Part shown: positions 44,548 to 54,801 of the stretch, piece after piece | How positions within the stretch are numbered: the first letter of the stretch is position 1 | How the letters are laid out: each line of letters starts with the position of its first letter | Assembly: GCF_030551755.1 (NCBI RefSeq) | Contig: NZ_JAUPEC010000019.1 | Location: 18,391 to 82,390, forward strand | Length of the DNA: 64,000 nucleotides | DNA from: Pseudocolwellia sp. AS88 | GTDB taxonomy: Bacteria > Pseudomonadota > Gammaproteobacteria > Enterobacterales > Alteromonadaceae | Direction of reading: 5' to 3' | The notes under the pieces: model-generated | Databases searched by the model: none | The model's input: only the letters and a program-made list of their open reading frames with translations | What the model was told of the DNA's origin: nothing | Translations under genes and position numbers: made by a program

Positions 44548-45738
44548 ATGGTTATTAAGCCAAAGATTCGTGGTTTTATCTGTACTAATGCACATCCTGT
44601 TGGTTGTGACGCTCACGTAAATGAGCAAATCGCTTATGTTAAACAGCACGAGCAATCTGCGACTAAACCAAAAAATGTACTCGTTATTGGTGCGTCTACT
44701 GGTTATGGATTAGCTTCAAGAATTACGGCTGCATTTGGTAATAATGCAAAAACGTTAGGTATTTTCTTCGAAAAGCCACCAACAGAAAAGAAAACAGCTT
44801 CAGCAGGTTGGTACAATACTGCTGCTTTCCAAAAAGCGGCTGACGAAGCCGGTATTTGGTCTAAAAATATTAATGGCGATGCTTTTTCTCATGAGATTAA
44901 AGCGAAAGCAATTAACACCATTAAAGAAGAATTAGGTCAAATAGACTTAGTGGTATACAGCTTAGCTTCTCCTCGTAGAACAGATCCTGATACAGGTGAA
45001 GTTTACTCGTCAACGCTTAAGCCGATTGGTCAAAGTGTTACGACTAAAAACTTAAATACATCAAAACGTATTATTGACTCAGTGTCTGTTGAAGCGGCTT
45101 CAGAAGAAGAAATTCAAGGTACAATTGACGTAATGGGCGGAGCTGATTGGGAGCTTTGGATCAAAGCTCTTAACGAAGCTGGTGTTTTATCTGAAGGTTT
45201 TAAAACCGTTGCATATACATACATTGGCAAAGAACTTACCTGGCCAATATACGGTAAAGCAACTATAGGTAAAGCGAAAGAAGATTTAGACCGTGCTTCA
45301 TCTGCAATTAAAGCTTCTACTCAAAACATTAAAGGCGAAGCATACGTAACGTCTCTTAATGCTGTTGTAACTCAAGCAAGTTCAGCTATTCCTATCATGC
45401 CTTTATATATTTCAGCCATGTTTAAAGTAATGAAGGCAGACGGGACTTATGAAGGTTGTATTGAGCAAATTCAAAACTTATTCGTTGAAAATATTTATGG
45501 TGATACACCACGTTTAGATGAAGAAGGACGTTTACGTCAAAACTACAAAGAACTTGAAGATAGTGTTCAACAACGTGTTACAGATATTTGGAACACCGTA
45601 GATACAGATACAATTGACGAATTAACTGATTATGAAGGTTATCATCAAGAGTTCTTAAAGTTATTTGGTTTCGGCGTGAAAGATGTAGATTACGATGCTG
45701 ATGTAAACCCTGTAGTAGAAATTAATCACTTAGATTAA
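44548..45738 (+). CDS. fabV: Trans-2-enoyl-ACP reductase FabV (NADH)
   Basis: The 396-residue cytoplasmic enzyme opens MVIKPKIRGFICTNAHPVGC, diagnostic of FabV. NADH-binding VLVIGASTGYGLASR lies at about 45-59. The catalytic Tyr235 and Lys244 (Y-X8-K, PIYGKATIGKAK) are at the positions known for this family. It performs the last step of fatty-acid elongation and, unlike FabI, is refractory to triclosan. SD AAGG precedes the ATG. It is monocistronic, with a terminator at 45767. Confidence 0.97.
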   Translation: MVIKPKIRGFICTNAHPVGCDAHVNEQIAYVKQHEQSATKPKNVLVIGASTGYGLASRITAAFGNNAKTLGIFFEKPPTEKKTASAGWYNTAAFQKAADEAGIWSKNINGDAFSHEIKAKAINTIKEELGQIDLVVYSLASPRRTDPDTGEVYSSTLKPIGQSVTTKNLNTSKRIIDSVSVEAASEEEIQGTIDVMGGADWELWIKALNEAGVLSEGFKTVAYTYIGKELTWPIYGKATIGKAKEDLDRASSAIKASTQNIKGEAYVTSLNAVVTQASSAIPIMPLYISAMFKVMKADGTYEGCIEQIQNLFVENIYGDTPRLDEEGRLRQNYKELEDSVQQRVTDIWNTVDTDTIDELTDYEGYHQEFLKLFGFGVKDVDYDADVNPVVEINHLD

Positions 45739-45766
45739 TTTTAAAGCAAGTTTTACAACAAGTATT

Positions 45767-45795
45767 AAAGCCGGTATCTGAAAATATCGGCTTTT
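45767..45795 (+). terminator. Intrinsic terminator of fabV
   Basis: AAAGCCGGTAT (45767-45777) pairs with ATATCGGCTTT (45784-45794), one G-T pair, loop CTGAAA, followed by a short T run. Confidence 0.75.
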
Positions 45796-46076
45796 TGGGT
45801 TTTAAATGTAAATATATGTGTGATTTTTGAGCTAAAATTCATTATTTAGTCTAAATTATAATGAAATGTAGAAGCGACCGTAGAATGATATCTAATGATT
45901 GTGCTAAAATCGCGCCAGAAATTTTTTAACCTAAAGCCAGTGGAAACTAGTTTTGCTATGTTTCTTGCTGAAATACACTGAAATCATATTTTATTCAATT
46001 CAATAAGGTTTATACCTAATTTGGGGAAGATAAAATTTTGGTTTTGATACTCCCATCAAAAGTAGTGCAAGTGTTT
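45796..46076 (+). promoter_or_regulatory. Leader region of the nqr operon
   Basis: The 281 bases before nqrA hold no gene. An extended -10 (TG-C-TAAAAT, 45902-45910) is the best promoter candidate; the -35 is poor. That would give a leader of about 160 bases. An upstream in-frame extension of nqrA to 46038 lacks family support. Confidence 0.35.
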
Positions 46077-47414
46077 ATGATTACAATAAAAAAAGGTCTG
46101 GATGTTCCTGTAGTTGGTTCGCCCCAACAGGTAATCCATGATGGCAATGCCATTAAAACCGTTGCGACACTAGGTGAAGAGTTTGTGGGCATGCGACCTA
46201 CCATGTTTGTAAAAGTGGAAGATCGTGTCAAAAAAGGCCAGGTTCTTTTTGAAGATAAGAAGAACCCAGGCGTTAAGTTCACAGCTCAAGCATCAGGTGT
46301 TGTAAAAGAAATCAATCGTGGTGAAAAACGTGTTTTACAATCTGTTGTTATCGAAATCGATGGCGATGAGAAAGAAACGTTTACAAGCTACAGTGCAAGT
46401 GAATTGTCTACTATCGATCGTCAAGATGTAGTTAATAACCTAGTTAACTCAGGGTTATGGACTGCGTTGCGTACTCGTCCATATAGTAAAATTCCTGCAA
46501 TTGATTCAACACCAAATGCAATTTTCGTTAGCGCAATGGATACCAACCCAAATGCAGCTGATCCTGAAGTTATTATTAACGAACAGGCTGAAGCATTTAA
46601 GCAGGGCTTGATAGTTCTTTCTCGCTTAACTGAAGGTGAAGTGTTTGTTAGTAAGGCGCCAGGGGCTAATATTCCTGTTGAAGCCAACGTTAACGTAAAT
46701 GAGTTTGCAGGTAAGCATCCTGCTGGCCTTGTTGGAACCCATATACACTTCTTAAAACCTGTAAGTGCTGATAAGTTTGTTTGGCATATTGGTTACCAAG
46801 ATGTAATTGCTGTAGGCAAGTTATTCATTACCGGTGAGCTTGATTCTACACGTGTGATTTCTTTAGCTGGTCCTGCCGCTAAGAACCCACGTTTAGTGAG
46901 AACAGTTTTAGGTGCTTCAACAGCTGAGTTAGTTGCTAACGAAGTAGAGTCAGGTGAATTACGTGTAGTTTCAGGCTCGTTATTATCAGGTTCAACCGCT
47001 AAAGGTGTTCATGGTTATTTAGGTCGTTACCACGTTCAACTTTCTTTAATTTTAGAAGGTCGTGAGAAAGAATTTATTGGTTATATGTACCCAGGACCAA
47101 ACAAATTCTCAGTGACGCGTGCATATATGTCTCATTTCTTCCCTAAGAAATTATTCAATATGACGACTACGACTAACGGAAGTTCTCGTGCAATGGTTCC
47201 AATTGGAAACTATGAGCGTGTAATGCCTTTAGATATTTTACCAACGTTGTTCTTACGTGATTTAGCTGCCGGTGATACTGACAGCGCACAACAACTTGGT
47301 GCTTTAGAGCTAGATGAAGAAGATTTAGCGCTATGTACATTTGTTTGTCCAGGCAAAACAGATTACGGCGTTCTGCTTCGTGATTGCCTAACCATAATTG
47401 AGAAGGAAGGTTAG
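46077..47414 (+). CDS. nqrA: Na+-translocating NADH:quinone reductase subunit A
   Basis: From ATG at 46077 the protein is 445 residues and starts [16 protein letters not shown], the usual NqrA N terminus. The internal motifs [24 protein letters not shown] (in pieces) and [23 protein letters not shown] and [10 protein letters not shown] are standard. NqrA is the peripheral cytoplasmic subunit implicated in quinone interaction. It heads the six-gene operon; nqrB starts two bases after its stop. Confidence 0.97.
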   Translation: MITIKKGLDVPVVGSPQQVIHDGNAIKTVATLGEEFVGMRPTMFVKVEDRVKKGQVLFEDKKNPGVKFTAQASGVVKEINRGEKRVLQSVVIEIDGDEKETFTSYSASELSTIDRQDVVNNLVNSGLWTALRTRPYSKIPAIDSTPNAIFVSAMDTNPNAADPEVIINEQAEAFKQGLIVLSRLTEGEVFVSKAPGANIPVEANVNVNEFAGKHPAGLVGTHIHFLKPVSADKFVWHIGYQDVIAVGKLFITGELDSTRVISLAGPAAKNPRLVRTVLGASTAELVANEVESGELRVVSGSLLSGSTAKGVHGYLGRYHVQLSLILEGREKEFIGYMYPGPNKFSVTRAYMSHFFPKKLFNMTTTTNGSSRAMVPIGNYERVMPLDILPTLFLRDLAAGDTDSAQQLGALELDEEDLALCTFVCPGKTDYGVLLRDCLTIIEKEG

Positions 47415-47416
47415 TC

Positions 47417-48628
47417 ATGGGTGTCAAAAAGTTTATTGAAGATATAGAACCGCATTTTGAAAAGGGCGGTAAACATGAGAAGTGGTTTGCGCTTTACGAA
47501 GCGGTAGCGACTGGCTTATTTACTCCAGGTTATGTTAACAAAGGCAAAACTCACATTCGTGATAGTATTGACCTTAAACGTATCATGATCACTGTTTGGT
47601 TAGCTGTTTTCCCTGCCATGTTTTTTGGTATGTACAACATCGGTTTCCAAGCAACTGAAGCATTAGCTGCTGGCTATGCTTTACCTGATACATGGCAAGT
47701 TGGCTTGTTTGAAATGTTAGGTGGAAGCCTAGCTGCAGATACAGGCACATTTGGCATGATGCTCTACGGAGCCGTGTTCTTTCTACCTATTTACGCCGTA
47801 ACATTTATTGTGGGTGGTTTCTGGGAAGTTCTTTTTGCTGCAGTACGTAAGCATGAAGTTAACGAAGGTTTCTTCGTAAGTTCAATCTTATTTGCGTTAA
47901 TTGTTCCTGCTTCTATTCCTTTATGGCAAGTAGCTATCGGTATTACTTTTGGTGTTGTTGTAGCTAAAGAAATATTTGGTGGAACAGGTAAAAACTTCTT
48001 AAACCCTGCATTAGCGGGTCGTGCATTTTTATTCTTTGCTTACCCAGCTCAAATTTCTGGTGACTCTGTATGGGTTGCTGTTGATGGGTTCTCTGGTGCT
48101 ACAGCTTTAGCTGCAGGTGCTGCTGCAAACGTTGGTGAAATTACTTACTCAATGAATGCTGACTGGTGGAATGCGTTCTGGGGCTTTATTCCTGGTTCTG
48201 TTGGTGAAGTATCAACATTTGCAATTCTATTAGGTGGTGCTTACATCCTTTATAAAGGTATTGCTTCATGGCGCATCGTTTTAGGTGTATTTGCAGGTAT
48301 GGTTCTAACGGCTACGCTGTTTAACTTTATTGGCAGCGACACTAATGCAATGTTTGACATGCCTTGGTACTGGCACTTTGTAGTAGGTGGTTTTGCTTTT
48401 GGTATGATCTTTATGGCGACGGACCCTGTTACAGCTTCTTTCACTAATACTGCTAAATATTGGTATGGTGCATTAATTGGTGTGATGGTTATTCTTGTTC
48501 GTGTTGTAAACCCAGCATTCCCAGAAGGTATGATGTTAGCAATTTTATTCGCTAACTTATTTGCACCTTTATTCGATTACTTTGTAGTACAAGGTAACAT
48601 CAAAAGGAGGCTTGCTCGTAATGTCTAG
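47417..48628 (+). CDS. nqrB: Na+-NQR subunit B (FMN- and riboflavin-binding)
   Basis: The 403-residue membrane protein has about ten helices. SGATALA near residue 235 contains the Thr that carries covalent FMN, attached by ApbE encoded downstream. [19 protein letters not shown] and [18 protein letters not shown] are conserved family blocks. It contains the Na+ path and takes electrons from NqrC to ubiquinone. It overlaps nqrC by eight bases. Confidence 0.97.
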   Translation: MGVKKFIEDIEPHFEKGGKHEKWFALYEAVATGLFTPGYVNKGKTHIRDSIDLKRIMITVWLAVFPAMFFGMYNIGFQATEALAAGYALPDTWQVGLFEMLGGSLAADTGTFGMMLYGAVFFLPIYAVTFIVGGFWEVLFAAVRKHEVNEGFFVSSILFALIVPASIPLWQVAIGITFGVVVAKEIFGGTGKNFLNPALAGRAFLFFAYPAQISGDSVWVAVDGFSGATALAAGAAANVGEITYSMNADWWNAFWGFIPGSVGEVSTFAILLGGAYILYKGIASWRIVLGVFAGMVLTATLFNFIGSDTNAMFDMPWYWHFVVGGFAFGMIFMATDPVTASFTNTAKYWYGALIGVMVILVRVVNPAFPEGMMLAILFANLFAPLFDYFVVQGNIKRRLARNV

Positions 48629-49403
48629 TAATAAAGAAACTCCTATCAAAACGATTGGTTTTGTATTAATTGTTTGTTTAGTGTGTGCTGCATTAGTATC
48701 TATTTCTGCAGTTCAACTTAAGCCTTTGCAGGTTGCAAACAAGTTACTTGATCAACAAACTAAGATCTTAGAAACAGCTGGTCTACTTGACGTGGCTGGT
48801 GATGACATCGTTGCTACGTTTAACAAATATGTTGACGCTAAAATGATTGACCTAGATTCAGGTGAATTTATTGAAGGTGATCCATTATTATTTGATGAAC
48901 GTCGTAATTCACGTGATGCAACTAAATCTGAAAAACCTGAGAATGACATTGCAGGTATCAACCGTCGTTCAAATGACGCAGTTGTTTACTTAGTACGTAA
49001 CGACGAAGGTGAAGTTAACACTATTGTTCTTCCTATCGTTGGTTCAGGCTTATGGGATTTAATGTACGGTTACGTTGGATTAGAATCTGATTTAAATACT
49101 GTGCGTAGTGTTGTTTACTCTGATCATAAAGAAACTCCGGGCCTTGGCGCTGAAGTAATGAACCCTAAGTGGAAAGCATTATGGCCAGGTAAGAAAATTT
49201 ATGATGACAAAGGTGAACCTAAAGTTCACTTAGTTAAAGGTGGCGCAAAAGCTAACGACATCCATGGTGTTGATGCTTTATCTGGTGCAACTTTAACAAG
49301 TAACGGTGTTACTCGTACATTACAGTTTTGGTTTGGCGAAGAAGGTTACAAACCTTTTATTGCTAAGTATCGCTCTTCATTAGGTAAGGGAGGTGTTAAC
49401 TAA
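48621..49403 (+). CDS. nqrC: Na+-NQR subunit C (covalent FMN)
   Basis: The 260-residue protein (ATG at 48621) has one N-terminal helix ([20 protein letters not shown]) and a periplasmic FMN domain ending with [14 protein letters not shown], whose Thr is flavinylated through the phosphate. The flavinylation motif matches the ApbE target [16 protein letters not shown] is a family marker. A start nine bases upstream (48612) is possible, but ATG 48621 follows AGGAGG at a good distance. Confidence 0.96.
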   Translation: MSSNKETPIKTIGFVLIVCLVCAALVSISAVQLKPLQVANKLLDQQTKILETAGLLDVAGDDIVATFNKYVDAKMIDLDSGEFIEGDPLLFDERRNSRDATKSEKPENDIAGINRRSNDAVVYLVRNDEGEVNTIVLPIVGSGLWDLMYGYVGLESDLNTVRSVVYSDHKETPGLGAEVMNPKWKALWPGKKIYDDKGEPKVHLVKGGAKANDIHGVDALSGATLTSNGVTRTLQFWFGEEGYKPFIAKYRSSLGKGGVN

Positions 49404-50026
49404 TGGCTTCAGAAACAAATAAGGTTTTAACTAAACCTATTTTTGACAACAACCCTATTGCGTTACAAATACTTGGTATTTGTTCAGCTTTAGCAGTAAC
49501 AAGTTCAATGGCAAATGCATTAGTAATGACATTAGCTGTTGTTGTTGTAACGGCATTTTCTAACTTGTTTATTTCGATTATTCGTAATCAAATACCTTCA
49601 AGTGTTCGTATTATTGTTCAAATGGCAATTATTGCGTCATTAGTAATTGTAGTTGACCAAGTACTTAAAGCCTTCTCTTATCAATTATCGAAAGAGCTTT
49701 CTGTATTTGTTGGCTTAATTATTACTAACTGTATCGTAATGGGACGTGCTGAAGCTTTTGCTATGAAAGAAAAGCCAGGTGTTAGTTTCATGGATGGTAT
49801 TGGTAATGGCCTAGGTTATGGTTTTATCTTAATGAGTGTTGCATTTGTTCGTGAATTATTAGGATTCGGAACAATATTTGGTATCGAAATCTTACCATTG
49901 ATTCAAAATGGTGGCTGGTATCAAGCAAACGGTTTATTAGTATTACCATTTAGCTCATTCTTCCTTATTGGTTTCCTAATTTGGGCAATTCGCCAATGGA
50001 AACCAGAACAAGTTGAGAAGGATTAG
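49403..50026 (+). CDS. nqrD: Na+-NQR subunit D
   Basis: The 207-residue integral membrane protein has six helices, with the conserved [13 protein letters not shown] (Cys that helps hold the iron centre between NqrD and NqrE) and FVRELLGFG. It is an inverted-topology partner of NqrE. Its ATG shares one base with the nqrC stop. Confidence 0.96.
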   Translation: MASETNKVLTKPIFDNNPIALQILGICSALAVTSSMANALVMTLAVVVVTAFSNLFISIIRNQIPSSVRIIVQMAIIASLVIVVDQVLKAFSYQLSKELSVFVGLIITNCIVMGRAEAFAMKEKPGVSFMDGIGNGLGYGFILMSVAFVRELLGFGTIFGIEILPLIQNGGWYQANGLLVLPFSSFFLIGFLIWAIRQWKPEQVEKD

Positions 50027-50031
50027 AACTC

Positions 50032-50655
50032 ATGGAACATTATATTAGTTTATTAGTTAAAACGATTTTCATTGAAAACATCGCTTTAAGCTTTTTCTTA
50101 GGTATGTGTACTTTCTTAGCTGTGTCTAAGAAAGTAAGTACTGCTATGGGTTTAGGTGTAGCTGTTATCGTAGTACTTGGTATTGCGGTTCCTGCTAACC
50201 AAATAATCTACCAAGCAATATTATCGCCTGGTGCTTTAGATTCATTGATGGGTATTACAAACCCTAAAGAAACAATAGATTTAAGTTTCTTATCATTTAT
50301 AACGTTCATTGGTGTTATTGCTGCATTAGTTCAGATCCTTGAAATGGTGTTAGATAAATACTTCCCTGCGTTATATCAAGCATTAGGTATCTTTTTGCCG
50401 TTAATTACAGTTAACTGTGCGATTTTTGGTGCGGTATCATTTATGGTATCTAAAAACTTAACGCTAGGTGAGTCTGTTGTTTATGGTATTGGCTCTGGTA
50501 TCGGTTGGGCATTAGCTATTGTATTGCTTGCTGGTATTCGCGAAAAGATGAAATATTCTGACGTTCCAGATGGCCTTAAAGGTTTGGGTATTACGTTTAT
50601 TACTGCAGGATTGATGGCATTTGGCTTTCTTTCTTTCGGTGGTATTTCGTTATAA
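50032..50655 (+). CDS. nqrE: Na+-NQR subunit E
   Basis: The 207-residue membrane protein has six helices. [22 protein letters not shown] (in pieces) and [15 protein letters not shown] carry the conserved Cys ligands of the intramembrane Fe centre. [13 protein letters not shown] is a family marker. It starts five bases after nqrD. Confidence 0.96.
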   Translation: MEHYISLLVKTIFIENIALSFFLGMCTFLAVSKKVSTAMGLGVAVIVVLGIAVPANQIIYQAILSPGALDSLMGITNPKETIDLSFLSFITFIGVIAALVQILEMVLDKYFPALYQALGIFLPLITVNCAIFGAVSFMVSKNLTLGESVVYGIGSGIGWALAIVLLAGIREKMKYSDVPDGLKGLGITFITAGLMAFGFLSFGGISL

Positions 50656-50718
50656 TAAGATTAACAAGGAATACGAGTATTAACTTGTATTCCCCTAGAG
50701 AAGTATAAGGAAAAGTCG

Positions 50719-51942
50719 ATGGAAATCATTCTCGGCGTAGGCATGTTCACTGCGATCGTTATAGCTTTGGTTCTAGTAATCTTATTTGCTAAATCGAAGT
50801 TAGTTGCAGAAGGTGACGTGACTATCAGTATAAATGGCGATCCAGCTAAAGCAGTTACTACTAGTGCTGGCGGAAAGCTATTAGGCGCACTTGCTGACCA
50901 AGGTATTTTTATTCCTTCAGCATGTGGTGGCGGTGGTACTTGTGGACAGTGTCGTGTACACGTTCATTCAGGCGGTGGAGATATTTTACCAACTGAGCAA
51001 GGGCATATCACTAAGCGTGAAGCTAAAGAAGGTTGTCGTCTTTCATGTCAGGTTGCTGTTAAGCAAGACATGGATATCGAAGTAGAAGACGAAATCTTTG
51101 GTGTTCAACAATGGGAATGTGAAGTTATCTCTAACGATAACAAAGCAACTTTCATTAAAGAACTTAAGCTACAAATACCGAATGGTGAATCAGTTCCGTT
51201 TAGAGCGGGTGGTTACATTCAAATTGAAGCTCCAGCTCATCACGTGAAATACAGCGATTTTGATATTGATGATCAATATCGTGGCGATTGGAATCATTTT
51301 GGCTTTTTTGATGTTGAATCAAAAGTTGATGAACCAACGTTACGTGCATACTCAATGGCTAACTATCCTGAAGAAGAAGGCATTATCATGCTTAACGTGC
51401 GTATTGCTACGCCTCCTCCAGGAAGATTACATTTACCAGCCGGTAAAATGTCGTCTTACATCTTTAGCTTAAAAGCAGGTGATAAAGTAACTATTTCAGG
51501 TCCATTCGGTGAATTCTTCGCGAAAGAAACTGATGCAGAAATGGTATTTATTGGTGGTGGTGCTGGTATGGCGCCGATGCGTTCACATATATTCGATCAA
51601 CTTAAACGTTTAAATTCTAAACGTAAAATGTCGTTCTGGTATGGTGCTCGTTCACTACGTGAAATGTTCTATGAAGATGACTATAACGGCTTAGCGGCTG
51701 ATAATGACAACTTCGAATGGCATGTTGCACTTTCAGATCCGCAACCAGAAGATAACTGGGATGGTTTAACAGGTTTTATTCATAATGTACTACATGAACA
51801 ATACTTGAAAGATCATGAAGCGCCTGAAGATTGTGAGTACTACATGTGTGGTCCTCCAATGATGAATGCAGCTGTTATTCATATGCTTAAAGACTTAGGC
51901 GTAGAAGACGAGAATATCATGTTAGATGATTTCGGTGGCTAA
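50719..51942 (+). CDS. nqrF: Na+-NQR subunit F (NADH dehydrogenase, FAD and [2Fe-2S])
   Basis: The 407-residue protein has an N-terminal helix ([17 protein letters not shown]). The ferredoxin domain has [12 protein letters not shown] with a fourth Cys at LSCQ. The FNR-like FAD/NADH domain follows, with [24 protein letters not shown] and [13 protein letters not shown]. It is the electron entry point from NADH. It is the last structural nqr gene; a long hairpin follows. Confidence 0.97.
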   Translation: MEIILGVGMFTAIVIALVLVILFAKSKLVAEGDVTISINGDPAKAVTTSAGGKLLGALADQGIFIPSACGGGGTCGQCRVHVHSGGGDILPTEQGHITKREAKEGCRLSCQVAVKQDMDIEVEDEIFGVQQWECEVISNDNKATFIKELKLQIPNGESVPFRAGGYIQIEAPAHHVKYSDFDIDDQYRGDWNHFGFFDVESKVDEPTLRAYSMANYPEEEGIIMLNVRIATPPPGRLHLPAGKMSSYIFSLKAGDKVTISGPFGEFFAKETDAEMVFIGGGAGMAPMRSHIFDQLKRLNSKRKMSFWYGARSLREMFYEDDYNGLAADNDNFEWHVALSDPQPEDNWDGLTGFIHNVLHEQYLKDHEAPEDCEYYMCGPPMMNAAVIHMLKDLGVEDENIMLDDFGG

Positions 51943-51969
51943 TATTTTTCTTTAAGTTTGCCTATTGAC

Positions 51970-52033
51970 GCTATTTCAGCGTTGGATGTACTCATTGACT
52001 AACGTCAACTCCGTGCATCCGTCTTGAAATAGC
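51970..52033. repeat. 64-base nested hairpin between nqrF and apbE
   Basis: GCTATTTCA (51970) pairs with TGAAATAGC (ending 52033). GGATGTAC pairs with GTGCATCC, and an inner TTGAC-TAAC-GTCAA closes the top. The left arm can also fold alone as CGCT-ATTTC-AGCG. It is not followed by a T run. It may be an intergenic repeat of the genome or an mRNA-processing structure. Confidence 0.6.
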
Positions 52034-52086
52034 ACCAATATTCTTCGCTTAAGATAAAAATATAATTCATTAGAATGATGAACATT

Positions 52087-52110
52087 AAAGACGACTTAGG
52101 TCGTCTTTTA
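52087..52110 (+). terminator. Intrinsic terminator after nqrF
   Basis: AAAGACGAC (52087-52095) and GTCGTCTTT (52100-52108), loop TTAG, followed by TATTATTT. It separates nqrA-F from apbE. Confidence 0.8.
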
Positions 52111-52188
52111 TTATTTATATAAGAACACTTTATTTTTAGAACTATCTGAGCAGTGTATTTACATAAATAATAATTTTTTGGAAGTTGT

Positions 52189-53202
52189 ATGAAAAACTTA
52201 ATTTTAATAGCAGCATTGTTAACATTACTGACAGGATGTTTCCCAAGTAAAAATTTAGATAAACAAGAAGTTTTACTGCAAGGTAAAACGATGGGGACCA
52301 CCTACAATATCAAAGTTATTGTAGAAAATGATTCAGTCGATACTGAGTTATTACAAGAAGATATAGATGCCGCTCTAGTAAATCTGAACCAAGAAATGTC
52401 AACTTACATTAAGGATTCAGAACTATCTCGCTTTAATCAGTTACGTTCATCAGAGCCTGTAACTTTATCTAAAGGTTTAGCTCGCGTTATTAAAGAAGCT
52501 ATTCGCTTAGGTGAACTTAGCGAAGGTAGTTTAGATGTTACAGTAGGGCCTTTAGTTAATTTATGGGGGTTTGGACCTGAATTTCATCTTGATAATGTTC
52601 CTTCTGATGAGTTACTTCAGCAAACAAAAGCTAAAGTAGGTATTGAAAATATTACTTTAAATGGTAACCAATTAAGTAAAAAAATTGATGAGCTTTACAT
52701 CGACCTTTCTACTATCGCTAAAGGTTATGGCGTAGATCTTATTGCAGAGTTAGTTGAAAGCAAAGGTATAGATAATTACCTGGTAGAAATAGGTGGTGAG
52801 TTACGCTTAAAAGGTTTTAAAGACACCGGTGAGTTATGGCATGTTGCGATTGAAAAACCGGTTAATGATGAAAGAGTTGTTCAACAAGTTATAGTACCTA
52901 AAGATAATGCGGTGGCAACATCAGGTGATTATAGAATTTATTTTGAATCTAACGGCGAGCGCTTTTCTCACATAATAAATCCAAAAACCGGTAAACCTAT
53001 TAAACATAAGCTAGTGTCTGTAACTGTTATTCATCCTTCTTCTATGACAGCCGACGGGCTATCAACAGCCATGATGGTGATGGGTGAAGAAAGAGCGCTC
53101 AAATTTGCTCAAGACAACGATATAGCTGCTTACTTTATTAGTAAGTCGGATAATGGCTTTGTTGAACAAAGCACGGTAAAATTCAGTCAGTATCTAAAAT
53201 AA
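52189..53202 (+). CDS. apbE: FAD:protein FMN transferase ApbE (lipoprotein)
   Basis: The 337-residue protein has a lipobox LTGC (Cys17). The ApbE domain has GKTMGTTYNIKV, LVNLWGFGP, DLSTIAKGYGVD and the metal-binding C-terminal segment TADGLSTAMMVMG. It hydrolyses FAD and attaches FMN to Thr of NqrB and NqrC on the periplasmic side. Its place after nqrF fits that job. TTGGAAG precedes the start; a terminator at 52087 suggests its own promoter. Confidence 0.95.
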   Translation: MKNLILIAALLTLLTGCFPSKNLDKQEVLLQGKTMGTTYNIKVIVENDSVDTELLQEDIDAALVNLNQEMSTYIKDSELSRFNQLRSSEPVTLSKGLARVIKEAIRLGELSEGSLDVTVGPLVNLWGFGPEFHLDNVPSDELLQQTKAKVGIENITLNGNQLSKKIDELYIDLSTIAKGYGVDLIAELVESKGIDNYLVEIGGELRLKGFKDTGELWHVAIEKPVNDERVVQQVIVPKDNAVATSGDYRIYFESNGERFSHIINPKTGKPIKHKLVSVTVIHPSSMTADGLSTAMMVMGEERALKFAQDNDIAAYFISKSDNGFVEQSTVKFSQYLK

Positions 53203-53253
53203 TATCAGCGCTATTAATTATGATGGTAAAGCATTAGAAAAATAGCGCATGAA

Positions 53254-53308
53254 GTGAGATTAGCGATTAGCCTGAGAATTTAATATTAAAACTCTCGGTC
53301 TATCTCAC
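53254..53308. repeat. 55-base imperfect palindrome between apbE and nqrM
   Basis: GTGAGAT (53254-53260) pairs with ATCTCAC (53302-53308), and TGAGAATTTAAT pairs imperfectly with ATTAAAACTCTCG in the interior. No T run follows. It lies 67 bases before the nqrM start. Confidence 0.45.
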
Positions 53309-53374
53309 AGTCACAATAAACGTGAAGTCAGCGTTATACATTTATTATATTTTAACGAATATTAAGGCTATATT

Positions 53375-53596
53375 ATGAGCATCTTTTTAATTACATTTGG
53401 CTTTTTTCTTGTTGTAGTTGCTGCAATGGCTGTGGGTTATATTTTTCAGAATAAGACCCTTGCTGGTTCGTGTGGTGGTTTATCCTCAATGGGCATTGAA
53501 AAAGCCTGTGATTGTGAAAACCCTTGTGAGAAAAGAATCGCACGAGAAAAAGCAGCAGCAAATAACGAAAACTCTATTGATATAAAAAATATTTAA
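53375..53596 (+). CDS. nqrM: Na+-NQR maturation protein NqrM
   Basis: The 73-residue protein has one N-terminal helix (ITFGFFLVVVAAMAVGYIF) and then the four-Cys pattern GSCGGL, CDCENPC that defines the NqrM/DUF539 family. NqrM is needed to install the Fe centre between NqrD and NqrE. It lies just after apbE, completing the maturation set. Confidence 0.93.
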   Translation: MSIFLITFGFFLVVVAAMAVGYIFQNKTLAGSCGGLSSMGIEKACDCENPCEKRIAREKAAANNENSIDIKNI

Positions 53597-53622
53597 TACT
53601 AAAAAATAAGAACCTACTATTA

Positions 53623-54639
53623 ATGATCACACATGAACCTAACCCTCTGTATTTAGCAAACACAGCTAGATATGAAACTATGCAATATAGTCGTTGTGGT
53701 AACAGCGGACTTTTACTGCCAAAGTTATCGTTAGGTTTATGGCAAAATTTTGGTGGCGTTGATTCTTTGTCTAATGCGCAAGAGCTTTTATTTACTGCTT
53801 TTGATTCAGGTATTACCCATTTCGACTTAGCTAACAACTATGGCCCTCCATTTGGTTCAGCAGAGTCAACATTCGGTAGTGTTTTAAAGCAACACCTTAA
53901 GCCTTATCGAGACGAACTTATTATATCGAGTAAAGCGGGCTATGATATGTGGCCTGGTCCTTATGGGATTGGCGGTTCAAGAAAGTATCTTATAGCAAGT
54001 TGTGATCAAAGCTTAAAACGTACAGGTTTAGAATATTTTGATATTTTTTATCATCACTGTATGGATAATGAAACTCCGCTAGAAGAATCAATGCAAGCGC
54101 TAGATCACTTAGTTAAATCTGGTAAAGCTTTATATGTTGGTATTTCTAGTTACGATCCTGAACAAACTACTAAAGCGGTAAATATTCTTAAAAGTTTAGG
54201 CACGCCATTACTTATTCATCAGCCACGTTATAATATTTTTGATCGTTGGATTGAAGATGGCTTAACAGACGTATTGTTAGATCAAGGTGTAGGTTCTATT
54301 GTATTCTCACCTCTAGCTCAAGGCTTACTAACAGATAAGTATTTACAGGGAATTCCTGAGGGTTCTAGAGCTTCAAGATCTGAACTTATTTATCTTAATA
54401 ATAGCGATATTACAGAAAGTAAAATCGTAAAAATAGAACAACTAAATAACTTAGCTAAAAGTCGTGAGCAAACCTTAGCTCAAATGTCGATTGCATGGAC
54501 CTTAAATAATAAAGCAGTAACTTCGTGCTTAATTGGTGCAAGTAAAAAAGAACAAATTCTTGATTCAGTAAAAGCATTAAACAATTTAAGCTTTAGTGAA
54601 GACGAATTAGCCAACATTAACAAGATAGCAAATAGCTAA
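53623..54639 (+). CDS. Aldo/keto reductase (YghZ/Gpr-like)
   Basis: The 338-residue TIM-barrel oxidoreductase has the catalytic tetrad: Asp in HFDLANNYG with Tyr in NNYG, Lys in ISSKAGYDMW and His in YHHCMD. The NADPH-binding end is CLIGASKKEQ. NNYGPPFGSAE and SSKAGYDMWPGPYG are close to E. coli YghZ, an L-glyceraldehyde-3-phosphate reductase that detoxifies aldehydes. It follows nqrM by 26 bases, but no functional link is evident. Confidence 0.9.
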   Translation: MITHEPNPLYLANTARYETMQYSRCGNSGLLLPKLSLGLWQNFGGVDSLSNAQELLFTAFDSGITHFDLANNYGPPFGSAESTFGSVLKQHLKPYRDELIISSKAGYDMWPGPYGIGGSRKYLIASCDQSLKRTGLEYFDIFYHHCMDNETPLEESMQALDHLVKSGKALYVGISSYDPEQTTKAVNILKSLGTPLLIHQPRYNIFDRWIEDGLTDVLLDQGVGSIVFSPLAQGLLTDKYLQGIPEGSRASRSELIYLNNSDITESKIVKIEQLNNLAKSREQTLAQMSIAWTLNNKAVTSCLIGASKKEQILDSVKALNNLSFSEDELANINKIANS

Positions 54640-54770
54640 TTATTGGTTTAATTGATTTATTATTAAGCAAATATTAAGTAAGTAATACTGACTGTTGCAC
54701 TTACTTCTTTCATAACCTCTCCTAATATTACTCATTTCCTTGATTGAACATATACCTTACTTCGCTTAAA

Positions 54771-54786
54771 CTGTTTTAATATACAG
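54771..54786 (+). promoter_or_regulatory. LexA (SOS) box of dinB
   Basis: CTGTTTTAATATACAG fits the LexA consensus CTGT-N8-ACAG exactly, 15 bases before the dinB ATG, where it would block transcription initiation. Confidence 0.88.
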
Positions 54787-54801
54787 TGTTTTGGGCTTTT
54801 C

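Noticed and set aside
46038..46076. Extended nqrA start
   Set aside because: NqrA proteins begin with MITIKKGLD; the 13 extra codons lack support.
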